From Actibacterium lipolyticum (lineage in GTDB: Bacteria > Pseudomonadota > Alphaproteobacteria > Rhodobacterales > Rhodobacteraceae): 64,000 nt of DNA. Position numbers and translations under genes: made by a program. Below, one piece after another: positions 46,537-55,627 of the stretch (position 1 is the first letter of the stretch; the number at the start of each line of letters is the position of its first letter). The DNA lies in assembly GCF_900184935.1 (NCBI RefSeq), contig NZ_FXYE01000001.1, forward strand, positions 62,001-126,000, in the 5' to 3' direction. The notes beneath the pieces were generated by a model. That model saw only the letters and a list, made by a program, of their open reading frames with translations. It was not told the origin of the DNA and did no database searches.

Positions 46537-48468
46537 ATGCGCAGCTTTTTTCTGACAGTTCTAACATTTGTGTTGTTGGCGCACCCGATTGCGGCGCGCG
46601 CTGAACCAGCGCTTTCTTTGGTAATGAAAGCGGTTCGTGCCGACGAATGGGAGGCCGCGCGCACCATCGCCCGGCCCGAAGGCCGCGTTGTGCAAGACAT
46701 CGTCGAGTGGCGATACCTGCGTGCTGGCGAAGGAGAGTTTGACCAATATGTCGATTTCCTAAAGCGCAATCCAGACTGGCCCGGGCTTGATCGTATGCGC
46801 GCGCGGGGCGAAGTTGATATTCCAGCGAGCGCTAAGCCAGATGCCGTTTTGGACTATTTCGCCGATTATGCGCCGGCCACTGGTATCGGTGGGTTGCGGC
46901 TGGCCAATGCCTATAAGGCGCTGGGCCGCAACGGTGATGCCGAGGCGCAGGCCGTTCTGACATGGCGCAGCATGCTGTTGACCCCGGCCGTGCACGCCGC
47001 GTTCTTGAATGAATTCGGTGACATGCTTGAGCCTCATCATCTGGCCCGGCTGGATGCCATGCTGTGGCAGGGCGAGGCCGCATCGGCCCAGTTAATGCTG
47101 CCACTTGTTCCCGAAGAATGGGGCCCCCTTTCTTCTGCGCGGATCGCGCTGCGCCGCCAAAGCGCAGGGGTTGATCAGATGATAGAGGCGATTCCGGCCA
47201 ACCTAACCAACGACGCCGGGCTGGCGTATGAGCGGTTCGTTTGGCGCGCGCGCAAAGGGCGCGACGAAGATGCCATGGCGCTGTTGGATGAACGCAGCAT
47301 TTCATCCGCCGCATTGGGCCAGCCCACGCGCTGGGCCAGCCGCCGCAGAACGCTGGCCCGCCAAGCCATGCGCGCAGGCGACGCAGAACTGGCCTATCGG
47401 TTGGCCGCCAATCATTTTCTGTCCGAAGGGTCCGATTTTGCCGATCTGGAATGGCTGGCGGGTTTTATCGCGCTGCGGATGCTGAAAGAACCAGAGGTCG
47501 CCCTATCCCATTTCCGGCGTTTCGAAGCAGCGGTGGAAACCCCCATCAGCTTGGGCCGCGCTGGGTATTGGGAAGGCCGTGCCTTGGAAGAGTTGGGCCG
47601 TACCGAAGACGCACAAGCGGCGTTTGCCAAGGGCGGACAGCATCAGACCGGTTTTTACGGCCAACTTGCGGCTGAACGCGCGGGCATGGCGATGGATGCC
47701 GGATTGATCGGCGCGGAAACCTATCCCGATTGGACGACGGCGCCGTTTGCCGGATCAAGCGCGCTGAAAGCAGCACTGCTGTTTGTTCAAGCCGGAGAGC
47801 GTAACTTGGCAGAGCTGTTTCTGACCCACCTTGCGGAAACTGCCGGTGCCCACGGTCAGGCGCAGCTTGCCGGTTTGGCGCTATCCCTCAACGAAGAACA
47901 TATCGCGCTGCGTATCGCGAAAGTGGCCGCCGGGCAGGGCAACGTGATGCCGCGCGCCTATTTCCCTGTCACCAACTTGGGCGACGCGGAACACCCTGTG
48001 CCCACCGAACTGGTGCTTTCCATTGCGCGCCGTGAAAGCGAATTTGACCCCGTGGTGGTCAGCGGCGCAGGCGCGCGGGGCCTGATGCAGTTGATGCCGG
48101 GCACCGCACAAGAGGTGGCCGGGAAACTGGACGTTGCTTATTCCAGTACCGCGCTGTTAACCGACCCGTCCTATAACGCCCGTCTTGGCGCGGCTTATCT
48201 GGCCGGGCTGATCGAAGAGTTTGGGGATAACTACGTACTTGTTTCGGCCGGATACAACGCGGGACCCAGTCGGCCACGGCGCTGGATCGGCGAACGCGGC
48301 GATCCGCGATCTGCTGGCGTGGACGTGATCGATTGGATCGAGATGATACCGTTCCGTGAAACCCGCAACTATGTGATGCGCGTCACGGAATCGGTGCCCA
48401 TCTATCGTGCGCGCTTGACTGGCAAAACGACGCCGTGGCGATTGTCGAAGGAACTGCAGACGCAGTAA
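46537..48468 (+). CDS. slt: Soluble lytic murein transglycosylase (Slt70-like)
   Basis: A 643-residue periplasmic enzyme that cleaves glycan strands to 1,6-anhydro-muropeptides. A signal peptide (MRSFFLTVLTFVLLAH...ARA) is followed by about 450 residues of helical superhelix and then the SLT domain: SIARRESEFDPVVVSGAGARGLMQLMPGTAQ with the catalytic Glu near residue 500, and VSAGYNAGPSRPRRW. ATG 46537 is selected because it begins the signal peptide. It is divergent from dapA, which makes a precursor of the peptidoglycan cross-link residue. Confidence 0.93.
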   Translation: MRSFFLTVLTFVLLAHPIAARAEPALSLVMKAVRADEWEAARTIARPEGRVVQDIVEWRYLRAGEGEFDQYVDFLKRNPDWPGLDRMRARGEVDIPASAKPDAVLDYFADYAPATGIGGLRLANAYKALGRNGDAEAQAVLTWRSMLLTPAVHAAFLNEFGDMLEPHHLARLDAMLWQGEAASAQLMLPLVPEEWGPLSSARIALRRQSAGVDQMIEAIPANLTNDAGLAYERFVWRARKGRDEDAMALLDERSISSAALGQPTRWASRRRTLARQAMRAGDAELAYRLAANHFLSEGSDFADLEWLAGFIALRMLKEPEVALSHFRRFEAAVETPISLGRAGYWEGRALEELGRTEDAQAAFAKGGQHQTGFYGQLAAERAGMAMDAGLIGAETYPDWTTAPFAGSSALKAALLFVQAGERNLAELFLTHLAETAGAHGQAQLAGLALSLNEEHIALRIAKVAAGQGNVMPRAYFPVTNLGDAEHPVPTELVLSIARRESEFDPVVVSGAGARGLMQLMPGTAQEVAGKLDVAYSSTALLTDPSYNARLGAAYLAGLIEEFGDNYVLVSAGYNAGPSRPRRWIGERGDPRSAGVDVIDWIEMIPFRETRNYVMRVTESVPIYRARLTGKTTPWRLSKELQTQ

Positions 48469-48471
48469 AAT

Positions 48472-49338
48472 CTAACGCGTCTGCCGTTCCCGCCACAGGG
48501 TGAACAACCCCGCGCCAATAACGACGGCAGCGCCGATGGCGACGTTCGTCTTCAGCGTTTCGCCAAAAACCGTCAGGCCAAGGGTCGATGCAAAGACCAA
48601 CTGAAGATAGGCAAAGGGTTGCACGGCGCTGGCCTCGGCGACTTCGTAGCATCTGATCAGCAAATAGTGCCCCAACGCCCCGGTAACACACAGCAGCGCC
48701 ATCCAGGCCCAATCTGGCGCGCGCATAGGTTCCCAGAACCACAGGCCAACAGCGGTCATTGCGATGGCGCCCATCGTGCCGGTCCAGAAAAAGCTGGTGG
48801 CGGCGCTGTCTTCGCGCGCGACATATCGGGTCAGCAGGCCATACAGCGCGAACATCAGGGCGGCTGCCAACGGGATCAGCGCGGCGGGCGAAAACACCCG
48901 AAACCCCGGTTGCAGGATGATCAGCACCCCGACAAACCCAATGGCAATCGCCACCCAGCGCCGCCAGCCTACCTTTTCCCCAAGGATCGGCCCAGAGAGC
49001 GAGGCGATAAGCAACGGGTAGCTGGCGAAAATGGCGTGGCTTTCAACCAGCCCCAGCATGACAAACCCGGCCACCATCACGCAAATCTCGGCCGCTAACA
49101 GTAGCCCGCGGAACCCTTGCAAAATCGGCTGGCTGGTGGCCGCGGCCGCGCGTACGCCGCCGGCTTTTCGCGCACCGATGAAGATAACGAAGGCGGCAAA
49201 GAACCAGTATCGGATCATCACCACCATCAACACGTTATAGTGCCCCGCCAAATGGCGCGAGATGCCGTCTTGAACCGCGAAGACCAAGGTCGTGGCGATC
49301 ATCAGCATGATGCCAAGCCGGGTGTTCTGTTCCGTCAT
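48472..49338 (-). CDS. DMT-family (EamA) transporter
   Basis: A 288-residue inner-membrane protein with ten predicted helices in two EamA repeats (first about residues 8-140, second about 150-280). Family features include SHAIFASYPLLIASLSGPILGEKVGWRRW and the mirrored SAVQPFAYLQLVFASTLGLTVFGE. Members export amino acids, their breakdown products or other small metabolites; this substrate is unknown. ATG 49338 overlaps the mnmD TGA as ATGA. Its stop lies four bases from the convergent slt stop. Confidence 0.92.
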   Translation of the reverse strand: MTEQNTRLGIMLMIATTLVFAVQDGISRHLAGHYNVLMVVMIRYWFFAAFVIFIGARKAGGVRAAAATSQPILQGFRGLLLAAEICVMVAGFVMLGLVESHAIFASYPLLIASLSGPILGEKVGWRRWVAIAIGFVGVLIILQPGFRVFSPAALIPLAAALMFALYGLLTRYVAREDSAATSFFWTGTMGAIAMTAVGLWFWEPMRAPDWAWMALLCVTGALGHYLLIRCYEVAEASAVQPFAYLQLVFASTLGLTVFGETLKTNVAIGAAVVIGAGLFTLWRERQTR

Positions 49339-50009
49339 CTGGCCAGCTTTCCGACGGTCATGTGCCGCTTGCGCCCAAAGCCTGGGCAGCGTTCAACATC
49401 GAAACCCGCATCGCTTAGCGCACGGCGCACAAATCCGGCGGCGGTATAGGTGGCAATGGTGCCCTCTGGTGCCGTATGCGCGCCGACCTGCGCCATCAGG
49501 GCGTCATCCCAAAGCTCGGGGTTTTTGGCTGGGGAAAAACCGTCCAGAAACCAAGCGTCGGCTTTGCTGTGCCAATTGGTAAGCGTTTCGCGGGCGTCGC
49601 CGATGATGACCTCGGCCACCATTTCGGGCGTTTCGAACCTGCGATCACCCGCCGCCCATGCGGCCAGAAATGGTTCGGCCACGTCCTTTGCTTCGGGAAA
49701 GGCGGTCAGGGCGCGGGCGATGTCATCGGAAGCCATGGGGAACGCTTCGAAGCTGGTAAAGTGGAACCTTCCCGACGCGCCGCTTTCGCGCCATGCGATC
49801 AAGGAGGCCAGCATGTTCAGGCCCGTTCCAAACCCCAGCTCGGCGATGTGAAACCCATCGCGAAACCGTTCGGGCAGGGAATTCCCAGCCAAAAACACGT
49901 GCCGCGTTTCCGCCAGCCCGTTTTCGAGCGAGAAATATGGATCATCGAAGCGGAGGGAAACCGGCGTGCCGCCATCTTTCCACTCCAGCTCTGCCTGCTG
50001 GTCTGTCAT
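49335..50009 (-). CDS. mnmD: tRNA 5-methylaminomethyl-2-thiouridine methyltransferase MnmD
   Basis: A 224-residue SAM-dependent methyltransferase equivalent to the N-terminal domain of E. coli MnmC. Visible are DPYFSLENGLAETRHVFLAGN, FHIAELGFGTGLNMLA (SAM loop), AWFLDGFSPAKNPELWDD and FVRRALSDAGFDVERCPGFGRKRHMTVGKL. It converts nm5(s2)U34 to mnm5(s2)U34 in wobble tRNAs. The FAD oxidase half of MnmC is not fused; a candidate lies divergently 54 bases away at 50064. Confidence 0.92.
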   Translation of the reverse strand: MTDQQAELEWKDGGTPVSLRFDDPYFSLENGLAETRHVFLAGNSLPERFRDGFHIAELGFGTGLNMLASLIAWRESGASGRFHFTSFEAFPMASDDIARALTAFPEAKDVAEPFLAAWAAGDRRFETPEMVAEVIIGDARETLTNWHSKADAWFLDGFSPAKNPELWDDALMAQVGAHTAPEGTIATYTAAGFVRRALSDAGFDVERCPGFGRKRHMTVGKLAR

Positions 50010-50063
50010 CTTGGGATGCCTTACACGAAGCCAATGGCGCGAGAATGCGGAAGGGCGCGGGGA

Positions 50064-51107
50064 ATGGCAACGGTTGATCTTACAGTAATGGGTGCCGGTG
50101 CGTTTGGCCTGTCTGTTGCGTTCGTCTGCGCGGCGCGAGGGGCAAAGGTGCGCGTGATCGAAAAGCGGCGCGTCGGGGCCGGATCAAGCGGTGGCATCGT
50201 CGGTGCGCTTGCCCCGCATGCGCCCGAGCGGTGGAACGACAAAAAAGCCTTTCAGTTCGAAAGCCTTGTGATGGCAGAACAGTTCTGGGCGAATGTTGAG
50301 CGGGTTTCGGGCCTGTCCTCGGGTTATGGCCGAACCGGGCGCTTGCAGCCGATCATCAACGAACGCGGGCTTGCCCTTGCCCACGAACGGGCCGCGCAAG
50401 CTGCAGAGTTGTGGCAGGGCAAAGCACAGTGGCGCGTTCTGCCCTATACCGATTTCGCTGATTGGGCACCGCCCAGCCCGACAGGATACGTTATTCACGA
50501 TACGCTGACGGCGCGCCTTCACCCCGCACAGTCCTGTGCTGCGTTGGCGGGTGCGTTGACCGCGCTGGGCGGCGAGGTGGTGACGGGCGATGCAAAGCCC
50601 GAGGGAGCGGTTTTGTGGGCCACCGGCTATGAAGGGTTGATGGCGCTTTCCGCCCAGTTGGATCAATTCGTTGGTCACGGCGAAAAGGGGCAGGCGTTGC
50701 TGCTGAAATACGCGGCGCCCGACATGCCGCAGCTTTTCGCGGATACGGTGCATTTTGTGCCTCATGCGGATGGAACGCTTGCCATCGGCTCCACCACCGA
50801 GCGGGATTTTGACGCGCCCGACACCACCGATGCCCAGCTTGACGGGCTTTTGGAGCGCGCGCTGGCCGCGGTGCCGCAACTTGCCGGGGCCGAGGTGCTG
50901 CAACGTTGGGCCGGGGTGCGCCCCCGCGCGAAAAGCCGTGCGCCGATGTTGGGTGAATATCCGGGCAAGCCGGGGCATTTCATTGCCAACGGCGGCTTCA
51001 AAATCGGGTTTGGCGTGGCCCCGAAAGTGGCGGAATTGATGGCTGACCTGATATTGAACGGCAAAGATTCTATCCCACCCGCATTTCGGGTTGAGGCGAA
51101 CCTTTGA
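50064..51107 (+). CDS. FAD-dependent oxidoreductase, probable MnmC oxidase (C-terminal) counterpart
   Basis: A 347-residue DAO-family flavoprotein. The FAD fold is TVMGAGAFGLSVAFVCAARGAKVRVIEKRRVGAGSSGG; GIVGALAPHAPERW, QRWAGVRPRAKSRAPMLGEYP and HFIANGGFKIGFGVAP resemble the C-terminal domain of MnmC, which removes the carboxymethyl group from cmnm5U34. Adjacency to mnmD supports that reading; another D-amino-acid or glycine oxidase-like activity cannot be excluded. The start is the ATG at 50064 (MATVDLTVMG); the frame is open far upstream through mnmD antisense, but that part is not family-like. Confidence 0.85.
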   Translation: MATVDLTVMGAGAFGLSVAFVCAARGAKVRVIEKRRVGAGSSGGIVGALAPHAPERWNDKKAFQFESLVMAEQFWANVERVSGLSSGYGRTGRLQPIINERGLALAHERAAQAAELWQGKAQWRVLPYTDFADWAPPSPTGYVIHDTLTARLHPAQSCAALAGALTALGGEVVTGDAKPEGAVLWATGYEGLMALSAQLDQFVGHGEKGQALLLKYAAPDMPQLFADTVHFVPHADGTLAIGSTTERDFDAPDTTDAQLDGLLERALAAVPQLAGAEVLQRWAGVRPRAKSRAPMLGEYPGKPGHFIANGGFKIGFGVAPKVAELMADLILNGKDSIPPAFRVEANL

Positions 51108-51124
51108 AAGCTGCGCAGTGACGC

Positions 51125-51946
51125 CTAGCCTGCTTCGGCCACCAGACATTGCCGCCCGTCCGGCCCGCGCACCCACAACACGGTGCCATTGCGGCAAAGC
51201 GTGGCCTGTTCGTAATCCAGCAAGGGCGCGGTTGCCCGGAAGCTGAAACTGTTCAGCGCACCAAGTTCCCGTTCCGCTTTCAGCATCAATAGCTGGGCCA
51301 AAAGCGGCCCATGCACCACCAACCCGCCGTAACCTTCAACCTTGCCGCAATAGTCGCGGTCGTAATGGATGCGGTGCCCGTTGAACGTAAGCGCCGAATA
51401 GCGAAACAGCAGCGTTGGCGAAAAATCGGCCACGTCCTGTGTTTCGGCTTCATCGGCGGCTTGGGGCGCTATGGGTGGCGTTGCGCCGGGGGCTGGGTCT
51501 TCGCGATAGACTAGATCCTGATGTTCAGTCACGCACAGAGTGTCGCGTTGGCGAATTTCGTGGCGCAGGGTGACAAAGGCCAATGGCCCCGTGCGGCCCA
51601 GCTTTTCCGAAACGCTTTCAACTATCGTTGTTTTTTCGGCGGGTTCGCCCAAGGTGACAGGGGCGTTGAATGACAGACGGCCACCGGCCCACATGCGCCG
51701 GGGTAAACCAAGATCGGGGATGAAATCGCCGATTTTCGGGTGCCCATCCCGGCCCAATTCACCGGGGGCGCGTGCATCCCAGAAATAGATCTGGTGAAAG
51801 AACGGGGCCAGCTTATCGCCAGCGCCAGGAGTGGCACCGGGCAGGTCCAACGTCGCATGAAGCGCTGCCGCGCGTGCCGGGTCCAGGGGGTCAATCAAGG
51901 TTTGTGTTCGTCCGACGGCTTGATGCATGGTGTGAAAACTAGTCAT
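51125..51946 (-). CDS. MaoC-like hydratase/dehydratase, HTD2 / mesaconyl-C4-CoA hydratase type
   Basis: A 273-residue hot-dog protein. The N-terminal FAS1-like dehydratase half and the C-terminal half with RYSALTFNGHRIHYDRDYCGKVEGYGGLVVHGPLLAQLL are both present; the last segment carries the hydratase-2 motif with its Asp/His pair. Relatives include mesaconyl-C4-CoA hydratase, itaconyl-CoA hydratase and HTD2 3-hydroxyacyl dehydratase. The exact acyl-CoA is unclear, and no ligase or CoA transferase partner is nearby. ATG 51946 is preferred because earlier starts would overlap the divergent VOC gene. Confidence 0.8.
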   Translation of the reverse strand: MTSFHTMHQAVGRTQTLIDPLDPARAAALHATLDLPGATPGAGDKLAPFFHQIYFWDARAPGELGRDGHPKIGDFIPDLGLPRRMWAGGRLSFNAPVTLGEPAEKTTIVESVSEKLGRTGPLAFVTLRHEIRQRDTLCVTEHQDLVYREDPAPGATPPIAPQAADEAETQDVADFSPTLLFRYSALTFNGHRIHYDRDYCGKVEGYGGLVVHGPLLAQLLMLKAERELGALNSFSFRATAPLLDYEQATLCRNGTVLWVRGPDGRQCLVAEAG

Positions 51947-51965
51947 CTCGTCGACAGGAGGCAAC

Positions 51966-52364
51966 ATGCCGCCAACGCTCACGTCTCTCGATCATCTGGT
52001 GCTAACAGTGGCCGATATCGGCCATGCGGTCGCCTTTTACGAAACCGTTCTGGGCATGGAAAAGCAAGAGTTTCACCCCGCAGACGGGTCAACCCGCACG
52101 GCACTGAAGTTCGGAACACAGAAGATCAACCTGCATCCCGCCGGGCGCGAATACGACCCCAAGGCGGCGCATCCCGGCCCCGGCACCGCGGATTTGTGTT
52201 TCCTTAGCGATACGCCGCTGGATGACTGGCTGACCCATCTGGGTGGCTGGGGAATCGCGATTGAGGAAGGGCCGGTGAAGCGCACAGGCGCCATGGGGCC
52301 GATCACTTCAATCTATATCCGCGACCCCGACCGTAACTTGATCGAGATCGCGAACCCGGCTTAG
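51966..52364 (+). CDS. VOC-superfamily (glyoxalase/dioxygenase fold) protein
   Basis: A 132-residue two-repeat VOC protein: LDHLVLTVADIGHAVAFYETVLGMEKQEF starts the first beta-alpha-beta-beta-beta unit and SIYIRDPDRNLIEIANPA ends the second, with the metal-ligand His and Glu in the usual places. Similar small VOC proteins are annotated as virulence protein or glyoxalase-like; substrate unknown. A strong GACAGGAGGCAAC precedes the ATG. It converges on the FMN reductase gene with a 4-base stop overlap (52361-52364). Confidence 0.88.
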   Translation: MPPTLTSLDHLVLTVADIGHAVAFYETVLGMEKQEFHPADGSTRTALKFGTQKINLHPAGREYDPKAAHPGPGTADLCFLSDTPLDDWLTHLGGWGIAIEEGPVKRTGAMGPITSIYIRDPDRNLIEIANPA

Positions 52365-52891
52365 CCTTTCGCGGCTTCGCGCAGCGCGTCCATCAATTGC
52401 TGCAAGAACTTAATGCTGGTCTCATTTGTCAGACGGCCATCTTCCCCGAATGCTTTTGGAGCATTGCCGATGGTGACTTCCGGCCCCATCAACAGCTGGG
52501 GGCGAAAGGACACCATGCAGTGACGCAGTGCGAACTGCGTGCGTGGGCCGCCTGCCATTCCAGATGTCGCCGATAGGATCGCGACGGGTTTGTCGTGCCA
52601 CGGGTTACCTTCGACGCGGCTGACCCAATCCAATGCGTTTTTCAGCACGCCAGAGATGGATTTGTTGTATTCCGGCCCGGAAATCACCACCGCATCCGCC
52701 GCGGCGATTTGGTCTGCCAAGGTTTGGACTTCGGCCGGGATGCCCTGTGCCTCTAGGTCGCCGTCATAAAGAGGAAACCGCAGGTTGCCTTCGATGAATT
52801 CCGTCGGAGCGAACAGGCGCGCGGCCTCGTGTACAAGTTTGCGGTTGTACGACTCTTGGCGCAGGGAACCCGAAATGCCCAGTAGTTTCAT
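52361..52891 (-). CDS. NADPH-dependent FMN reductase (ChrR/YieF-like)
   Basis: A 176-residue flavodoxin-like reductase. GISGSLRQESYNRKL binds the FMN phosphate; GPEYNKSISGVLKNALDWVSR and LSATSGMAGGPRTQFALR are standard for the family that reduces quinones, chromate and azo compounds or supplies FMNH2. ATG 52891 (MKLLGISGSLR) follows an AAGGA; upstream ATGs give only a hydrophilic extension. It is divergent from the TPP enzyme gene. Confidence 0.92.
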   Translation of the reverse strand: MKLLGISGSLRQESYNRKLVHEAARLFAPTEFIEGNLRFPLYDGDLEAQGIPAEVQTLADQIAAADAVVISGPEYNKSISGVLKNALDWVSRVEGNPWHDKPVAILSATSGMAGGPRTQFALRHCMVSFRPQLLMGPEVTIGNAPKAFGEDGRLTNETSIKFLQQLMDALREAAKG

Positions 52892-53015
52892 ATTTTCATC
52901 CTTCATCCAGTCACTTGCCAAATAGCGCAGTGCCATCAAAGGACAAAGGGTTCCTTGCCTTGCGCCGACGCTTGGCGCAGGTTGCGCAACAGATATATTA
53001 GTTGAGGGCGGGCGA

Positions 53016-54671
53016 ATGGCGCGGCACGGCGGGCGAATTCTGGTGGATCAATTGGTGATTCAGGGCGTGAAACGGGTGTTTTCCGTTCCGGGCGAAAGTT
53101 TTCTGGCGGCGCTGGATGGGCTGCACGATGTCGGCATCCAAAATGTCGTCTGTCGCCAAGAAGGCGGTGCCGCCATGATGGCCGAGGCGCAGGGTAAGAT
53201 GACCGGACAGCCGGGTGTTTTGTTCGTGACGCGGGGGCCGGGGGCAACGAACGCGTCTGCCGGTCTTCATGTTGCGATGCAGGACAGCACGCCGATGGTT
53301 GTGTTCGTCGGGCAAATCGCTCGCGGCCACCGTGACCGAGAGGCGTTTCAGGAAGTCGATTATCGCGCGTTCTTTGGCCCGCTGGCGAAATGGGCGACAG
53401 AGGTGGATGATACCGACCGGCTGCCTGAATACATCTCGCGTGCGTTTCATGTGGCCACGTCTGGCCGCCCCGGCCCCGTCGTTCTGGCCCTGCCAGAGGA
53501 TATGCTAAGCGCCTTTTCAGACACACCGGATATCGCGGCCCCCGTGCCGATGCCGACAGGGGTGAGTGAGGCGCAAATCGCGGCGGTGCTGGATGCGCTT
53601 TCCACCGCTAAGCGGCCGCTGATCGTTGCGGGTGGGGCGGGCTGGTCTAGGGACGCTGCTACCAATCTGGAACGGTTCGCTGAACGGTTTGCGCTGCCTG
53701 TGGCGGTCACGTTTCGTCGGCAGGGACATATGGACAACCGGCACCCGAATTACATCGGTGATCTTGGCGTCGGGATGAACCCAAAGCTGGGTCAGCGGTT
53801 GCAGGCGGCGGATCTTGTGATCGCGCTTGGCACGCGGTTGGGGGATATCGCGACGAACGGCTATACCCTGATTGACCCGGCCCAGCCGGACAAACGGATT
53901 GTGCATATCCACCCCGACCCCGATGAGCTTGGGCGCGTCTATCGCCCTGACCCCGGTATCGCGGTAAGCGCGTCGCAGATGATTGCAGCGTTGGCGCAGG
54001 TCAATGCGCCTGAGGTCAGCCGCGGCGATTGGGTGACATCCGCGCGCGCAGAATATGATGCGTGGCGGGCCCCAAAGGAAACGCCTGGAACGGTGAAGAT
54101 GGAGCGTGTCGTCAGCTGGCTTTCCGACAACCTGCCCGAGGATGCGGTGCTGACCAACGGCGCCGGAAACTATGCGGCGTTCTTACATCGTTATTATCAG
54201 TTCAAACTCTTCGGAACGCAGCTTGCCCCGACCTCTGGCTCTATGGGATATGGCTTTCCGGCAGCGATTGCCGCCAGCATCGAACACCCGGATCGCACGG
54301 TTGTCTGCATGGCGGGCGATGGGTGTTTCCAAATGACCGTTAACGAGTTTTCAACGGCTGTTCAGCATGGTGCCAAACCTATCGTGGTGGTTGCCAACAA
54401 CGGGCGGTATGGGACCATCCGCATGCATCAAGAACGCCACTATCCCGGGCGCGTCAGCGGCACCGATCTGGCCAATCCTGACTTTGCGGCGCTTGCGCGT
54501 GCCTATGGCGGCCATGGAGAGGTTGTGGAGCGTACGGATGATTTCGCCGCAGCCTTTGGGCGCGCGCAAAGCTCTGGCCTGCCAGCGGTCATCGAATTGC
54601 GCCTTGACCCAGAGGCGCTTTCGACCGGCCTTACCCTAAGCGAAACGCGCGCCTTGGGGGAAGCAGGCTAA
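53016..54671 (+). CDS. Thiamine-diphosphate enzyme, acetolactate-synthase-like
   Basis: A 551-residue three-domain ThDP enzyme. The PYR domain holds VFSVPGESFLAALDGL and CRQEGGAAMMAEAQGKMTGQPG with the catalytic Glu; the PP domain holds MAGDGCFQMTVNEFSTAVQHGAKPIVVVANN, the GDG-x-NN motif for Mg-ThDP. It resembles the catabolic or acetolactate-like group rather than biosynthetic IlvB, and no small regulatory subunit (IlvN) follows. Candidates are acetolactate synthase, a glyoxylate carboligase-like enzyme or a benzoylformate-type decarboxylase. It ends overlapping the convergent GNAT stop. Confidence 0.86.
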   Translation: MARHGGRILVDQLVIQGVKRVFSVPGESFLAALDGLHDVGIQNVVCRQEGGAAMMAEAQGKMTGQPGVLFVTRGPGATNASAGLHVAMQDSTPMVVFVGQIARGHRDREAFQEVDYRAFFGPLAKWATEVDDTDRLPEYISRAFHVATSGRPGPVVLALPEDMLSAFSDTPDIAAPVPMPTGVSEAQIAAVLDALSTAKRPLIVAGGAGWSRDAATNLERFAERFALPVAVTFRRQGHMDNRHPNYIGDLGVGMNPKLGQRLQAADLVIALGTRLGDIATNGYTLIDPAQPDKRIVHIHPDPDELGRVYRPDPGIAVSASQMIAALAQVNAPEVSRGDWVTSARAEYDAWRAPKETPGTVKMERVVSWLSDNLPEDAVLTNGAGNYAAFLHRYYQFKLFGTQLAPTSGSMGYGFPAAIAASIEHPDRTVVCMAGDGCFQMTVNEFSTAVQHGAKPIVVVANNGRYGTIRMHQERHYPGRVSGTDLANPDFAALARAYGGHGEVVERTDDFAAAFGRAQSSGLPAVIELRLDPEALSTGLTLSETRALGEAG

Positions 54672-55135
54672 ACCGCTTTGCGAAAGGTCAGGCTGGTGGG
54701 CTGTGTAAAGCCGGGGTGGGCGGTCGCGCCGGTTTGCACGAACCCCATCGCGGTAAACGCGGAATGGTTTTCCAACAGCTCAACCCGTGACTGAAGTTCT
54801 AGCGCGTGCAGGTTCAGATCGCGCGCGCGGGTTACTGCGGTTTCGACCAAGCGTCGGGCGTGGCCCGCTGCACGATGGCTTTGCGCGACGGTCAGTTTGC
54901 CAACGTAAAGCACGTCGTCGCGCGGCGTCAGAAAGATACAGGCGATGGGCTGGTTGTTTTGCTCAATCACCCACACCTCCCCATTACTGGCCTGCGCTGC
55001 GATGGCGTCGGCCGTTAGGTTCAGCATGGATGATGGCGGATCAATGCGCCCTTCCATGTACGAAAAATTCGCCCGTATCAGCCGAAGCAATGCGGGCCAA
55101 TCATATGGCGCGGTCACACGGCGAAGCTTGGTCAT
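54668..55135 (-). CDS. GNAT-family N-acetyltransferase
   Basis: A 155-residue single-domain acetyltransferase. DDVLYVGKLTVAQSHRAAGHARRLVETAVTRARDLNLHALEL contains the acetyl-CoA pyrophosphate loop (R-A-A-G-H-A), and NHSAFTAMGFVQTG is the last strand. Target unknown. Its stop overlaps that of the convergent TPP enzyme by four bases. Confidence 0.87.
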   Translation of the reverse strand: MTKLRRVTAPYDWPALLRLIRANFSYMEGRIDPPSSMLNLTADAIAAQASNGEVWVIEQNNQPIACIFLTPRDDVLYVGKLTVAQSHRAAGHARRLVETAVTRARDLNLHALELQSRVELLENHSAFTAMGFVQTGATAHPGFTQPTSLTFRKAV

Positions 55136-55336
55136 TGTTCAACAGCCCGCCGACCGAAGTTGGATTTGTAGATACAGGTTTTCTTCACGTTTGCGAAAAT
55201 GCCCGTTGTGGTGTGAGTGTCCAAGGATGGTAACAATCGGGGCGGCGGGATCAAGTCTTTCGGCATGAGGGCGTTAACCCTTGGTTTACCAATCGGGTCA
55301 CATAACTTGCGTAACTTATGCGCGAAGGTGTCTGAA

Positions 55337-55627
55337 ATGCGGATCTGGATTGCACTGATACTGTTGGCGGCCTGTGACAGTCCAAGCGTGGGTCTGATCA
55401 ATGCGCCGTCCCGTCAGGTGCAAATCGAAAACAGCACGTTTGTGGTTCACTTCAACGGCGAACGGGCCGAAGCGATACGTACCAATTTCGAATTCGGAAA
55501 AGAGGCCCGTGGGGTCATGGGGCGCGGCTATCGGGCCATTGAGTTGGCAACCGGGTGCCAGATTGTTCCGCGCAGCTTTGAGGGTGATCCTGCGCTGATG
55601 AAAGCCAAGCTTGCCTGCGTCAGCTGA
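55337..55627 (+). CDS. Small lipoprotein, function unknown
   Basis: A 96-residue protein with a lipoprotein signal: MRIWIALILLAAC, in which LAAC is the lipobox and C13 the lipidated residue. The mature part (about 80 residues) has a single Cys pair (ATGCQIVP and KLACVS) that may form a disulfide and a strand-rich pattern. No domain recognised. ATG 55337 is chosen because it begins the signal peptide; the open frame upstream is non-conserved. Its last eight bases overlap the convergent GNAT gene. Confidence 0.68.
   Translation: MRIWIALILLAACDSPSVGLINAPSRQVQIENSTFVVHFNGERAEAIRTNFEFGKEARGVMGRGYRAIELATGCQIVPRSFEGDPALMKAKLACVS

Noticed and set aside
49476-50063. A 196-codon N-terminal extension of the MnmC-like flavoprotein
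   Set aside because: It runs antisense through mnmD and the FAD-binding fold starts immediately after ATG 50064.
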